Numbered from the stretch's first letter, positions 7,890 through 16,422 are shown. The stretch is 64,000 bases of DNA from an uncultured Bacteroidales bacterium (GCA_900317055.1 ONFF01000001.1:172259-236258); one strand, 5' to 3'. Numbers and translations: made by a program. The notes: a model not told the origin generated them from the letters alone.

Positions 7890-8471
7890 ATGAAACAAAT
7901 CGTATTCGCCACCAACAATAAGAACAAACTGCGCGAGATGCGCGAAATCATGGAAGGCCTCTACGAGGTCCTGAGTCTCGAAGATATCGGCTGCCATGAG
8001 GACATCGTAGAAGATGCCGATACCATTGAAGGCAACGCCAAGATCAAGGCGGACTTCGTCACCAACAAGTACCATGTGGACTGTTTCTCCGACGACTCCG
8101 GCCTTGAGGTGGAGGCCTTGGGCGGTGCGCCAGGCGTGTATTCCGCGCGTTATGCCGGTGAGCATTGCACCTATCAGGACAATGTCGACAAGATGCTCGC
8201 CGCTATGAAGGGACAGACCAACCGCAAGGCGGCTTTCCGCACCTGCATCGCGTTGAACCTGGATGGTAAATCCTATTATTTTGAAGGTCGTTGCGACGGG
8301 CATATCACCGAGGAGCAGCGTGGCACCGATGGCTTCGGCTACGACCCCATCTTCCAGCCCGACGGCTACGAGCAGACCTTCGCCGAGTTGGGTCACGAAG
8401 TGAAAAACGCCATCAGCCACCGTGGCAAGGCCACGCGTAAGCTAATCGCGTTTTTGAAGGACTTGGGTTGA
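7890..8471 (+). CDS. rdgB: dITP/XTP pyrophosphatase (RdgB/HAM1)
   Basis: It hydrolyses non-canonical purine nucleotides (dITP, ITP, XTP) to the monophosphate, keeping them out of DNA and RNA. The 193-residue protein starts MKQIVFATNNKNKLREM (the TNN-K substrate-binding signature). It has FSDDSGLEVEALGGAPGVYSARYAG with the metal-binding Asp pair, then GFGYDPIF and ISHRGKA near the C-terminus. Start ATG 7890 gives the family N-terminus; a TTG six codons upstream is unlikely. The 30 bp before the ATG are a repeat also found before pyrH. Confidence 0.96.
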   Translation: MKQIVFATNNKNKLREMREIMEGLYEVLSLEDIGCHEDIVEDADTIEGNAKIKADFVTNKYHVDCFSDDSGLEVEALGGAPGVYSARYAGEHCTYQDNVDKMLAAMKGQTNRKAAFRTCIALNLDGKSYYFEGRCDGHITEEQRGTDGFGYDPIFQPDGYEQTFAELGHEVKNAISHRGKATRKLIAFLKDLG

Positions 8472-8667
8472 GTCGTAAATACAAAAGAAGGCATCCGTCA
8501 TTCATAGTCAACCGGTCGGTAGTGCGCCGTGCGGCCTATGCCGTACATTCGGATGACAGCGTGCTGAGCCTGCGCCGTGATGTTCATTGTGAACGGGTGC
8601 TGCCGGCTCCGGGCAACGATCAATGGTGGGGGGTCGGTTCGCCCTACAAATGCGGATGCCTTGTGGT

Positions 8668-9123
8668 TCAGACCAGCTCAGTCTGGAAGTTGAGCGACTG
8701 TATCTCCATGTCGAGTTGGCGTAGCTGTGCGGAGCATTCGTCCACCTTCTTTCCGATGGCTTTCACGTCGACCACGGTCACCGTCTTGATCTCCGAGCGT
8801 GAATAGCGGTCTTGTCCAGCCGAGGCTGTGTCGAAGATGCTGCGCAGGTTACTGACGCGCATGGTCAGCACATCCTTGCGGGCCATGAGTTGGGTGAGGG
8901 TGATGCCCTGGGCATTGGTGGTCTGCATGTTGGTGGCGTTGATGCGCCAGATGAGGTCTTCGAGCTGCGTGAGGCAGGCGTCGAGTTCCTTCATCAGCTC
9001 CATGGGCTCTTCCGAAGGCGTGTCGCCTTCCTGCACTTTCACGTTGTTCTGTATGCGCTGTCCCAGCTGTTGGATGCGCTTTTGCAGGTCTTTCCTGATG
9101 CTTAATGCTTCTGCGAGTTTCAT
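8668..9123 (-). CDS. DIP1984 family protein
   Basis: The 151-residue, almost wholly helical protein matches the DIP1984 family as I remember it: MKLAEALSIRKDLQKRIQQL at the start, VQEGDTPSEEP, LEDLIWRINATN in the middle, QDRYSRSEIKTVTVVDV, and LDMEIQSLNFQTELV at the end. Its function is not established. Start at 9123 is set by the family N-terminus and by a -7 element at 9142-9149; the upstream extension in the same frame crosses that promoter. Family members are often found singly in accessory DNA. Confidence 0.85.
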   Translation of the reverse strand: MKLAEALSIRKDLQKRIQQLGQRIQNNVKVQEGDTPSEEPMELMKELDACLTQLEDLIWRINATNMQTTNAQGITLTQLMARKDVLTMRVSNLRSIFDTASAGQDRYSRSEIKTVTVVDVKAIGKKVDECSAQLRQLDMEIQSLNFQTELV

Positions 9124-9141
9124 AGTGGATGGATTTTGGCG

Positions 9142-9149
9142 CAAAGATA
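9142..9149 (-). promoter_or_regulatory. -7 promoter element for the DIP1984 gene
   Basis: TATCTTTG on the minus strand is an exact Bacteroidota -7 consensus 18 bp before the ATG at 9123. Confidence 0.5.
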
Positions 9150-9450
9150 GGCATTTTAATTGAGAAATTAGATTTTGTTCCTTCTCCTTGATGGGAAGGA
9201 ACCGAAGAATCAAGGCCGCCTCCATCGGACCTCCCCGCGGCTGTCTAAACGCCTGACTTTCAGGTCGCGGAGTGCCTTCTGCGAAGGCAAACGCAAGCGC
9301 CCCTCCGTGAAAGTCAAGTGTTTAGCCATCCCTTGCGGGCGCTTCCCCGCTCGGCGGCCCCGCCTCCCCGCCCAACCCAGTGAAGTGTAGGCGTTCCCGC
9401 TCACGGTGTCCGTAGGGCATGCTTCCATACTTAACAACACACTCCCGCCT

Positions 9451-9486
9451 CTTGCCGTCATCGCGGGCCTAGTCCCGCGATCTCCT
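9451..9486 (-). repeat. ATCGCGGG-type palindromic repeat, copy 1 (inverted)
   Basis: ATCGCGGG (9460-9467) and CCCGCGAT (9474-9481) form a hairpin, with flanking CTTGCCGTC and CTCCT. The reverse-complement form AGGAGAT..GACGGCAAG recurs at 18631-18665 and 20016-20050, so it is one dispersed family. Confidence 0.6.
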
Positions 9487-9599
9487 AAACCGCCAGAGGA
9501 CTACAGCCCTTGTCGTCGCTTCAATAGGCTGCAGTAACCCTTGAAGTGGTTAGTCCCACTAGCCAGTTAACTCGTGAGCGCCACTCACGGCTTCTTTTC

Positions 9600-9670
9600 T
9601 TCGCTCTAAGCATAGTGTAGGCAAGGTGTAGGCATACTCAACCATGTCCTTTGAGTATGGCTAGAGCGAA
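9600..9670. repeat. Nested 71-bp inverted repeat
   Basis: TTCGCTCTA (9600-9608) pairs with TAGAGCGAA (9662-9670), and ATACTCAA (9634-9641) pairs with TTGAGTAT (9651-9658). GTGTAGGCA occurs twice in the left arm. It could be a cruciform or an RNA hairpin. No T tract follows, so it is not a simple terminator. Confidence 0.5.
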
Positions 9671-9737
9671 GGAAGAGCGAGAGAAGGGCGAGAGAAATGC
9701 ATGTGGGAAGGCTTTTTTTATGTCATCACCCAATAGG

Positions 9738-9769
9738 TTTTGAGGAAATCGGAATTATTTGTATCTTTG
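9738..9769 (+). promoter_or_regulatory. Promoter of the hsdR-hsdM-hsdS locus
   Basis: TTTTG (9738-9742) and TATCTTTG (9762-9769) are separated by exactly 19 bp, a textbook Bacteroidota promoter. The predicted start near 9774 lies 18 bp before the ATG at 9792 and excludes the ATG at 9759 as hsdR start. Confidence 0.7.
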
Positions 9770-9791
9770 CAAGGTCTACAGTGTTTTATCC

Positions 9792-12140
9792 ATGGACATC
9801 CATTCCTTATCCGAAGAAGACATCAAACTGCGCTTTATCACGCCAGCCATTCTCAACAAAGGTTGGGCGTTTGAGGACATCTCTATGGAGATGCAGGTGA
9901 AACTTACCGATGGCAAGATTAACCTAAAAGGTAACTTGGTGGCGCGCAGCAAACCGAAATATGCCGACTATGTGCTGTATTACAACCGCGCCACGCCCAT
10001 CGCCATCGTGGAAGCCAAAGATGCCAATTATTCTGTTTCGTTCGGTCTGCAGCAAGCCAAGGAATATGCCAAGATGATGGACGTCCCGTTTGCCTATAGC
10101 TCCAATGGCTTTGGCTTTCAGGAATACGACTTCCTTACGGGTAAGGAACGTGCATTGGGGATGGATGAATTCCCAACCAAGGAAGAGCTTTACACAAGGT
10201 ATTTCTCCGAAGTCAATGACGGACAAGGCGTGACTGATGAGGAGATGAAGGTCATCGAGCAACCTTATTGCACGGGACAGGACATCTTCCCGCCGCGTTA
10301 TTACCAACGCAATGCAGTCAACCGCACGGTGAATGCCGTGGCACAAGGCCGCAACCGCCTGCTGCTCGTCATGGCAACGGGAACGGGCAAGACCTATACA
10401 GCCTTCCAAATTGTGTATCGTCTGCTGAAAGCAGGTTTGGTGAAGAAGGTGCTTTATCTTGCCGACCGCAATGTGTTGGTCGACCAGTCGATAGAGCAGG
10501 ATTTTAAGCCTTTGTCTAGTACTATCCACAAGGTGGAGTATCAAAACGACATAAAGACCAAGGGTAGTGTAACGGCCTACGAGGTGTATTTTGCCTTGTA
10601 TCAGCAACTCATCGGACAAGGCGGCAAACAGAACTATAAGGAGCTGTTCAGGCCTGAGTTTTTCGATCTGGTCATCGTCGATGAGTGCCATCGCGGCAGC
10701 GCCAAGGACGACAGCAACTGGCGCGAGATTCTGGAGTATTTCGACGGCGCCATCCAGCTGGGTATGACGGCTACGCCCAAAGAGACCCGATATCAGTCGA
10801 ACATCAGCTATTTTGGCGAGCCTATCTATACCTACAGCCTGAAAGAAGGCATTGAAGACGGTTTCCTGGCACCGTTCAAGGTGATCAACATCACGACCAA
10901 CATCGGCGACGAATGGCGCCCCGTCAAAGACCAACGTAACATCTTCGGAAACATCATTGAGGACCGTATCTACAACAATAAGGACTACGACTACAATATC
11001 ATCATCCAAGACCGCATCCGTGAGGTGGCGCATGAGATTACGGAGTACCTGAAAAAGACCGACCGCATGGCCAAGACCATCGTGTTTTGTGCCGACGAGG
11101 ACCATGCCGAAAGAATGCGTTCGGCCCTGGTCAACGAGAACTCCGACATGTGCAAGAAAAACCCCGACTATGTGGTGCGCATCACAGGCAGCGACGTTTA
11201 CGGGCAGTCGAAACTCGACTATTTCATCTCGGTCTCCTCGAAATATCCCGTCATCGCCACCACGAGCAAACTGCTCTCCACCGGCGTGGATTGCAAGATG
11301 GTGAAGCTCATCGTGCTCGACCAAAACATCAACTCGATGACGGAGTTCAAGCAGATGGTGGGTCGTGGCACCCGCATCCGAGAGAAGGAAGGCAAGACGC
11401 ATTTCACCATCATGGACTTCCGCAACATCACCCGCCTCTTTGCCGACCCCGATTGGGACGGCCCCATTGAGGTGCATGAACAATACGGGCAGGTGCCGCG
11501 AATACCTTATCCTTACCCGAACAATATAACTGGGAATATGGCTGCAAGTGTCAATTCACCCCAACAGCCTAAGCCCGTCGTCGACAAGCACGGCTGCAAG
11601 GTCGTCGTCATCAACAAGACGGTATCGGTTTACGACACCAACGGCAAACTGCTCCGCGTGGAAGGCATCACCGACTACACGAAGCGCAACATCAACGACA
11701 CCTACGCCAACCTCGATGACTTCATCCTACATTGGAACGCAGCGGAGAAGAAAGCCGAAATCGCCGACCTGCTGCGTGAAAGCGGCATCGACCTGCAAGC
11801 CCTGAAGCACGACCAACACATGGATGACATCGACGACTTCGACTTCATCTGCCACATCGCCTACGGCAAGAAGCCCTTGACCCGCCGCGAACGCGCCGAA
11901 AACGTGAAGAAACGCGACCTGTTCCACAAATACGGACCACAAGCCCAACAAGTTTTGGAAGCCTTGCTCGACAAGTATGCCAACGAAGGCATCTCACAAC
12001 TGGAAAACAGCAAGGTGCTTGGCCTTGACCCCTTCCGTCAGATGGGCGCGCCGGCCAAAATCGCCACTTTCTTTGGTGGCAAACAACAATACAACCAGGC
12101 CATCAAGGAACTGGAAGACCTCATTTATAGCATAGCTTAA
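9792..12140 (+). CDS. hsdR: Type I restriction endonuclease subunit R
   Basis: This is the motor and nuclease subunit that translocates and cuts unmethylated foreign DNA in the HsdR2M2S complex. The 782 residues show an N-terminal PD-(D/E)xK nuclease (YADYVLYY ... IAIVEAKD, about 60-85), then a superfamily-2 helicase. Its Walker A is MATGTGKTYTA, its Walker B is VIVDECHRG, and motif III is LGMTATP. ATTSKLLSTGVD and QMVGRGTRIRE are motifs V-VI. The C-terminal helical part binds the methyltransferase core. It is shorter than EcoKI HsdR and closer in layout to EcoAI-type enzymes. No frameshift is seen. hsdM follows after 5 bp. Confidence 0.95.
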   Translation: MDIHSLSEEDIKLRFITPAILNKGWAFEDISMEMQVKLTDGKINLKGNLVARSKPKYADYVLYYNRATPIAIVEAKDANYSVSFGLQQAKEYAKMMDVPFAYSSNGFGFQEYDFLTGKERALGMDEFPTKEELYTRYFSEVNDGQGVTDEEMKVIEQPYCTGQDIFPPRYYQRNAVNRTVNAVAQGRNRLLLVMATGTGKTYTAFQIVYRLLKAGLVKKVLYLADRNVLVDQSIEQDFKPLSSTIHKVEYQNDIKTKGSVTAYEVYFALYQQLIGQGGKQNYKELFRPEFFDLVIVDECHRGSAKDDSNWREILEYFDGAIQLGMTATPKETRYQSNISYFGEPIYTYSLKEGIEDGFLAPFKVINITTNIGDEWRPVKDQRNIFGNIIEDRIYNNKDYDYNIIIQDRIREVAHEITEYLKKTDRMAKTIVFCADEDHAERMRSALVNENSDMCKKNPDYVVRITGSDVYGQSKLDYFISVSSKYPVIATTSKLLSTGVDCKMVKLIVLDQNINSMTEFKQMVGRGTRIREKEGKTHFTIMDFRNITRLFADPDWDGPIEVHEQYGQVPRIPYPYPNNITGNMAASVNSPQQPKPVVDKHGCKVVVINKTVSVYDTNGKLLRVEGITDYTKRNINDTYANLDDFILHWNAAEKKAEIADLLRESGIDLQALKHDQHMDDIDDFDFICHIAYGKKPLTRRERAENVKKRDLFHKYGPQAQQVLEALLDKYANEGISQLENSKVLGLDPFRQMGAPAKIATFFGGKQQYNQAIKELEDLIYSIA

Positions 12141-12145
12141 ACAAC

Positions 12146-13672
12146 ATGGCACTTACCAATTTTGTAAAGAATATCCGCAACATCATGCGCAACGATGCCG
12201 GTATCAACGGCGATGCCCAACGCATTGAGCAAATCGCATGGATGCTGTTCCTGAAAGTGTATGACGAAAAGGAGAACGACTGGGAGTTTAACGAGGACGA
12301 TTACGTCTCCTTCATCCCCGAGAAATGCCGTTGGCGCAACTGGGCCAAGGACGACGGCACGGGCGAAGCCCTGACGGCCGATGCCTTGCTCGACTTCGTC
12401 AACAACACGTTGTTCCCGACCTTGAAGAATCTGGAGGTGACACCGCAAACACCCATGCGCAGCGCCATCGTGCGCACCACTTTCCAGGATGCCAACCAAT
12501 ACATGAAAGACGGCGTGCTGCTCCGTCAGGTGATCAACGTCATCGACCAACTCGACCTCGGCGACTACGAAGAAAGCCACGCCTTCGGCGAGATTTACGA
12601 GGCCATCCTCAAGGAGATGCAGAGTGCAGGCTCGGCAGGTGAGTTCTACACGCCCCGCGCCCTGACCGATTTCATGGCCGAAATCATCCAGCCCAAGGTG
12701 GGGGAGAAGATGGCCGACTTCGCCTGCGGCACGGGCGGCTTCATCACCAGCTGGCTGAATGCCCTCGACAAGGAGGTGAAGACGGCTGAGGACAAGGAGC
12801 AATATGCCCAGTCCATTTTCGGCATCGAGAAGAAGCAGTTCCCCTATATGCTGTGCGTGACTAACATGCTGCTGCATGACATCGACTCGCCTAAGGTGTT
12901 GCACGACAACTCGCTGGCGAAAGACGTGCTCAACTACACCGACGACGACAAGTTTGACGTGGTGCTGATGAATCCACCCTACGGCGGCAGCGAGAAAAAC
13001 GACATCAAGAAGCACTTCCCTTCGGATTTGAGTTCGAGCGAGACCGCCGACCTCTTCATGGTACTCATCATGTACCGTCTGAAAGAGAACGGACGCGCCG
13101 CTGTTATCCTGCCCGACGGCTTCTTGTTTGGCACCGACAATGCCAAGTTGGCCATCAAGGAGAAACTGCTGCGCGAGTTCAACGTGCACACCATCATCCG
13201 TTTGCCTGGCTCCATCTTTGCGCCTTACACGAGCATCAACACCAACATCATCTTCTTCAACAACGAGAAAGCCGACGACGCCCCCGAGGGTTTCAGCACC
13301 AAGGAAACGTGGTTTTACCGCTTGGACATGCCCGAAGGCTACAAGCACTTCAGCAAGACCAAGCCCATGCGCGTGGAGCATTGCCAGCCCATCCGCGACT
13401 GGTGGACCGACCGTAAGGAAATCGTCACCACCGACGAGGAAGTCAATGTGGTGGACGAGAAGTCGCGTTGCTTCAAGGTGGAGGAGCTGACGGCCAAGGC
13501 TTACAACTTTGACCAATGCAAGTTCCCCAAGGCCGACGAGGAAGTGCTGCCGCCCGCCGAGCTGCTGGCCGACTACCACAAGCGCCGCGAAGCCTTGGAC
13601 AAGCAGATTGACGACACGCTGGCTGAGATACAGTGGTTGTTAGGAATTGACATAAAAACAATTGAACCATGA
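12146..13672 (+). CDS. hsdM: Type I restriction-modification methyltransferase subunit M
   Basis: This is an adenine-N6 methyltransferase of the type I complex. The 508 residues begin with the helical HsdM N-domain (TNFVKNIRNIMRNDAG ... QIAWMLFLKVYDEKE). The catalytic domain follows, with SAM motif FACGTGGF (near residue 193), catalytic NPPYGG (near residue 274) and the GSAGEFYTPRALTDFM segment typical of HsdM. The C-terminal helices finish with a region that contacts HsdS. It starts 5 bp after hsdR, so the two are one operon. Instead of hsdS, a small ORF and a RAYT gene follow, 1.25 kb before hsdS. Confidence 0.95.
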   Translation: MALTNFVKNIRNIMRNDAGINGDAQRIEQIAWMLFLKVYDEKENDWEFNEDDYVSFIPEKCRWRNWAKDDGTGEALTADALLDFVNNTLFPTLKNLEVTPQTPMRSAIVRTTFQDANQYMKDGVLLRQVINVIDQLDLGDYEESHAFGEIYEAILKEMQSAGSAGEFYTPRALTDFMAEIIQPKVGEKMADFACGTGGFITSWLNALDKEVKTAEDKEQYAQSIFGIEKKQFPYMLCVTNMLLHDIDSPKVLHDNSLAKDVLNYTDDDKFDVVLMNPPYGGSEKNDIKKHFPSDLSSSETADLFMVLIMYRLKENGRAAVILPDGFLFGTDNAKLAIKEKLLREFNVHTIIRLPGSIFAPYTSINTNIIFFNNEKADDAPEGFSTKETWFYRLDMPEGYKHFSKTKPMRVEHCQPIRDWWTDRKEIVTTDEEVNVVDEKSRCFKVEELTAKAYNFDQCKFPKADEEVLPPAELLADYHKRREALDKQIDDTLAEIQWLLGIDIKTIEP

Positions 13673-13917
13673 ATGAAACCAACGCAAATATTGCAGTACG
13701 CTATAAACTACCGGAGGCCTTTTTGAAAAACTGCCGTCGTTTTTATTTTTATCTATATTATCCAAAGATACAAAGTTATCTTTTAGGAAAATGTGTGACG
13801 CTGCCGCATAAATCTGAGAAAAGTCCGATGCTGTCGGACGAATTAATTGAAAAAAGTCCGACGCTGTCGGACAAATCTTTGTCAATTTCCCCGACGCCGT
13901 CGGAGAAATTCGTCTGA
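13669..13917 (+). CDS. Small ORF carrying GTCCGAC palindromes
   Basis: The 82-residue frame overlaps the hsdM stop (ATGA). The first half (AFLKNCRRFYFYLYYPKIQSY) has no family I recognise. The second half is an 11-residue repeat, EKSPMLSDELI, EKSPTLSDKSL, SISPTPSEKFV, and is the in-frame translation of three DNA palindromes. It may be a real small gene invaded by the repeat, or a fortuitous frame running through an intergenic repeat. Translational coupling to hsdM favours expression. I leave the function open. Confidence 0.4.
   Translation: MNETNANIAVRYKLPEAFLKNCRRFYFYLYYPKIQSYLLGKCVTLPHKSEKSPMLSDELIEKSPTLSDKSLSISPTPSEKFV
13823..13903. repeat. Three GTCCGAC..GTCGGAC palindromes
   Basis: Copies at 13823-13839 (GTCCGATGCTGTCGGAC), 13856-13872 (GTCCGACGCTGTCGGAC) and 13891-13903 (CCGACGCCGTCGG) are spaced 33-35 bp, so they keep the reading frame. 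They are a different family from those in the adjacent RAYT gene. Confidence 0.7.
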
Positions 13918-13939
13918 TTGACAAGTAAAGCCAGAATCT

Positions 13940-14920
13940 ATGGACGCCCAACAACCCATCAAATATCCTCATGACCATTGCCGCAATTACTTGCCTCATA
14001 TCGAGAACAAGCAGTACCAGATGATAACTTTCCGCTTGAACGATTCAGTGCCAAGGCATGTCGTCGAGCAATGGAAAGAAACCCTCAATCATCTCACTGG
14101 TTCTCAGGTCGGCCCGCAGGTCTCCGCGCCTGCGGCAGCTGGTCAGCAGGTCTCTGCGCCTGCGGTTACAGGTTCGCAAGTCTCCGAGCTTGCGAAAAAC
14201 ACAGATTCGCAAGTCTTCAATTTTGCGACGACAAATTCACCCTTCAGAACCCACCAGCAAGAAATCCATCGTCTCCTCAAACTCATCGACCAATACGAAG
14301 ATGCAGGCATAGGTGAATGCCTATTGCGCGATGATAGCATAGCTCAAATCGTTCATGACACGCTTCTATTTAATCATCAAAAAAAGTACGAGTTGATATG
14401 TTGGTGCATTATGCCCAATCATGTTCATACGCTGATTGCACCTGTGGAAGGTATGTCGTTGTCGGAAATCATGTATGATTGGAAGTCATACACTACACAC
14501 GCCATAAACAAAGCGCTCAATCGAAAAGGAAAACTGTGGATGATGGAATACTTTGACCGGTATATCCGCGACAACGACCATTTCCAAAAGGTGGTCAATT
14601 ACATCCACAACAATCCTGTCAAAGCAGGACTTGTTGCCAACCCATCTGATTGGCGTTGGAGCAGTGCAAGTTCGCAGCTCGGTGGTTTGCAGGTCTCCGT
14701 GCCTGCGAAAACAACCGAGACTGCGACAACCAGCCAGCAGATCTCCGTGCCTGTGCCATCCTCTGGCTCGCAGGTCTCTGTGCCTGCGTCAACAACCACA
14801 CCTGTGCCAATAACCCAATCCGCCTCCAATCCAGTAATATCAATTTCGTTTTCGCCCTCGCCCGCAGGCCGGGAGACCTGCGAACCCTCCAGCGAACCCA
14901 CATCCAACGAAAAACAGTAA
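13940..14920 (+). CDS. REP-associated tyrosine transposase (RAYT), Y1_Tnp family
   Basis: This single-strand DNA transposase relative is thought to mobilise REP palindromes. The 326 residues include RNYLPHIENKQYQMITFRL at the N-terminus, the HUH metal motif in CIMPNHVHTLIAP (near residue 160), SYTTHAINKALNRKG, and the C-terminal WMMEYFDRYIRDNDHF with candidate catalytic Tyr, then YIHNNPVKAGL. It is unusual in carrying about eight copies of a CGCAGG..CCTGCG palindrome as in-frame QVSAPA-like inserts, four between strands in the N-terminal third and four in the C-terminal tail. It lies between hsdM and hsdS, 2 bp before hsdS. Confidence 0.88.
   Translation: MDAQQPIKYPHDHCRNYLPHIENKQYQMITFRLNDSVPRHVVEQWKETLNHLTGSQVGPQVSAPAAAGQQVSAPAVTGSQVSELAKNTDSQVFNFATTNSPFRTHQQEIHRLLKLIDQYEDAGIGECLLRDDSIAQIVHDTLLFNHQKKYELICWCIMPNHVHTLIAPVEGMSLSEIMYDWKSYTTHAINKALNRKGKLWMMEYFDRYIRDNDHFQKVVNYIHNNPVKAGLVANPSDWRWSSASSQLGGLQVSVPAKTTETATTSQQISVPVPSSGSQVSVPASTTTPVPITQSASNPVISISFSPSPAGRETCEPSSEPTSNEKQ
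14115..14882. repeat. Eight CGCAGG..CCTGCG palindromes inside the RAYT gene
   Basis: Copies at 14115-14134, 14146-14163, 14175-14194, 14208-14227, 14689-14706, about 14736-14754, 14769-14788 and 14863-14882. The core is CGCAGGTCTCCGCGCCTGCG. The third copy changes both arms together (CGCAAG..CTTGCG), keeping the stem. The last copy is in inverted orientation. All are read in frame as QVSxPA or similar, except the last. Confidence 0.8.
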
Positions 14921-14922
14921 CT

Positions 14923-16422
14923 ATGAACGCCCAGCAACTAAAAAACAGCATACTCCAGCAAGCCATTCAAGGCAAACTGGTGCCCCAAGACCCCGCCGAT
15001 GAGCCCGCCTCGGTGCTGCTCCAGCGCATCCGCAAGGAGAAGGAACGCCTCGTGAAAGAAGGCAATCTGAAGAAAAAAGACTTGGAGAGCAAGCCGATTG
15101 AAGAGGACGAGATTCCGTTTGAAATTCCGGAGAGTTGGGAGTGGTGTAGAGTGGCTGATGTCATATTTCCCCCGAAATATGGGACATCTAATAAATCTTT
15201 AGTAGAAGGAGCTGTTCCTGTATTGAGAATGGGTAATATTCAAGATGGTGAGATTGTTTTCGACAAATTGGTTTATAGTAACAATTTAACTGATAATGAA
15301 AAGTATAATCTAAAAACAGGAGACTTACTTTTCAATAGAACGAATAGTGCTGAACTTGTTGGAAAAACGGGGATTTATAGAGGTCAACAGCAAGCTATTT
15401 ATGCAGGTTATTTGATTTTATTACGACCGATAGAAATAAACTCGGAATATTTGAATTTTGTTTTAGGGTCTTCTTATGCACGTTCTTATTGTCAAGAAGT
15501 GAAAACTATTGGGGTGCAGCAATGTAATATTAATGCTGAGAAAATCTCATCTTTTTGCATTCCTCTTCCCCCTCTCGCCGAGCAGCGTCGCATTGTGGCG
15601 AAGATAGAGGAGCTAATGCCTTTGGTGGAGCGTTATGGCAAGGCGCAGCAGGCCTTGGACCAGCTGAACGAGAGCCTGCCCGCGCGCCTGCGGCAGAGCA
15701 TCTTGCAGGAAGCCATACAAGGCCGCCTCGTGCCGCAAGACCCAAAGGAGGAACCCGCATCGGAGTTGCTGAAACGCATCCGCAAGGAGAAGGAACAATT
15801 GGTGAAGGAAGGCAAACTGAAGAAAAAGGACTTGGAAAGCAAACCGATTGAAGAAGATGAGATTCCGTTTGAGGTGCCTGAGGGGTGGGAGTATGTCAGA
15901 TTGGGTGAATTGGTTTATAATCAAACGGGCTTGTCATATAGCAAAGGCGATCTTGAAAAGAAGGTCAGTAATCCTATAAGAGTTTTGCGAGGAGGTAATA
16001 TTCAAAATGGTTCATGGTGCATAAAAGGCGATGATGTTATGATTGCGCCGGAATTTGTGAAGAAACCTAATCTATTGCTTCAAAAAAACACTTTTATTAC
16101 TCCTGCTGTCACTAGTTTGGAGCATTTAGGAAAGACGGCTTTAATAGAAGAAGACCATAACGATATTGTTGCAGGTGGTTTTGTACTCTATCTAATTCCG
16201 TATTATAGGCAAGAAGACACTTATATCAAGTATCTTTCGTACTTTTTCCAGACCTTGTTTTATAATAAATTCTGCAAATCTATTGCAAACAAGTCGGGTC
16301 AAGCATTTTGGAATTTATCGAGGCAGAAACTTATGGAATTGACCATTCCTCTTCCCCCGCTTTCCGAGCAGAAGCGAATAGTGGCGAAGGTGGAGGAGCT
16401 GTTTGGGGTGATGAAAGTGTGA
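14923..16422 (+). CDS. hsdS: Type I restriction-modification specificity subunit S
   Basis: This subunit sets the DNA target of the restriction-modification complex. The 499 residues contain two target-recognition domains (about 70-215 and 310-490), each followed by a helical spacer ending in IPLPPLAEQRRIVAKIEEL and IPLPPLSEQKRIVAKVEEL. The block before each TRD is duplicated: LRQSILQEAIQGRLVPQDP with KKKDLESKPIEEDEIPF occurs near residues 7-65 and 255-315. The TRDs are AT-rich, the duplicated parts GC-rich. Start ATG 14923 is chosen because MNAQQLKNSILQQAIQG is the family start and lies 2 bp after the RAYT stop; an upstream open frame only reads through the RAYT gene. Confidence 0.93.
   Translation: MNAQQLKNSILQQAIQGKLVPQDPADEPASVLLQRIRKEKERLVKEGNLKKKDLESKPIEEDEIPFEIPESWEWCRVADVIFPPKYGTSNKSLVEGAVPVLRMGNIQDGEIVFDKLVYSNNLTDNEKYNLKTGDLLFNRTNSAELVGKTGIYRGQQQAIYAGYLILLRPIEINSEYLNFVLGSSYARSYCQEVKTIGVQQCNINAEKISSFCIPLPPLAEQRRIVAKIEELMPLVERYGKAQQALDQLNESLPARLRQSILQEAIQGRLVPQDPKEEPASELLKRIRKEKEQLVKEGKLKKKDLESKPIEEDEIPFEVPEGWEYVRLGELVYNQTGLSYSKGDLEKKVSNPIRVLRGGNIQNGSWCIKGDDVMIAPEFVKKPNLLLQKNTFITPAVTSLEHLGKTALIEEDHNDIVAGGFVLYLIPYYRQEDTYIKYLSYFFQTLFYNKFCKSIANKSGQAFWNLSRQKLMELTIPLPPLSEQKRIVAKVEELFGVMKV
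15033..15872 (+). repeat. Direct repeats of about 87 bp within hsdS
   Basis: The segment 15033-15120 recurs at 15786-15872 with roughly 87 percent identity by eye, encoding RKEKExLVKEGxLKKKDLES and the following acidic motif. The copies frame TRD1 and precede TRD2, so recombination between them could swap or delete a recognition domain. Confidence 0.7.

Larger units (their letters stand above)
9150..9737. other. Gene-free, repeat-rich spacer before the restriction locus
   Basis: About 590 bp hold no credible gene. They contain several stem-loops: GCCTTC/GAAGGC near 9270, the RRNDEAI-type palindrome at 9451-9486, GTGAGCG/CACTCAC near 9574-9589, and a nested inverted repeat at 9600-9670. The base composition is GC-rich and unlike the AT-rich promoters elsewhere. 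It marks the left border of the accessory region. Confidence 0.55.

Noticed and set aside
8468-8806. 112-codon rightward frame after rdgB
   Set aside because: Half of it overlaps the DIP1984 gene on the other strand, and the rest has no domain or promoter.
9759-9791. Earlier ATG for hsdR
   Set aside because: It lies on top of the -7 element, upstream of the predicted transcription start.
9924-11483. 519-codon frame opposite hsdR, and 12137-13579 opposite hsdM
   Set aside because: Both are antisense shadows of clear restriction-modification genes in GC-rich coding DNA.
14650-14922. Upstream extension of hsdS
   Set aside because: It reads through the RAYT tail and palindromes; the family N-terminus begins at 14923.
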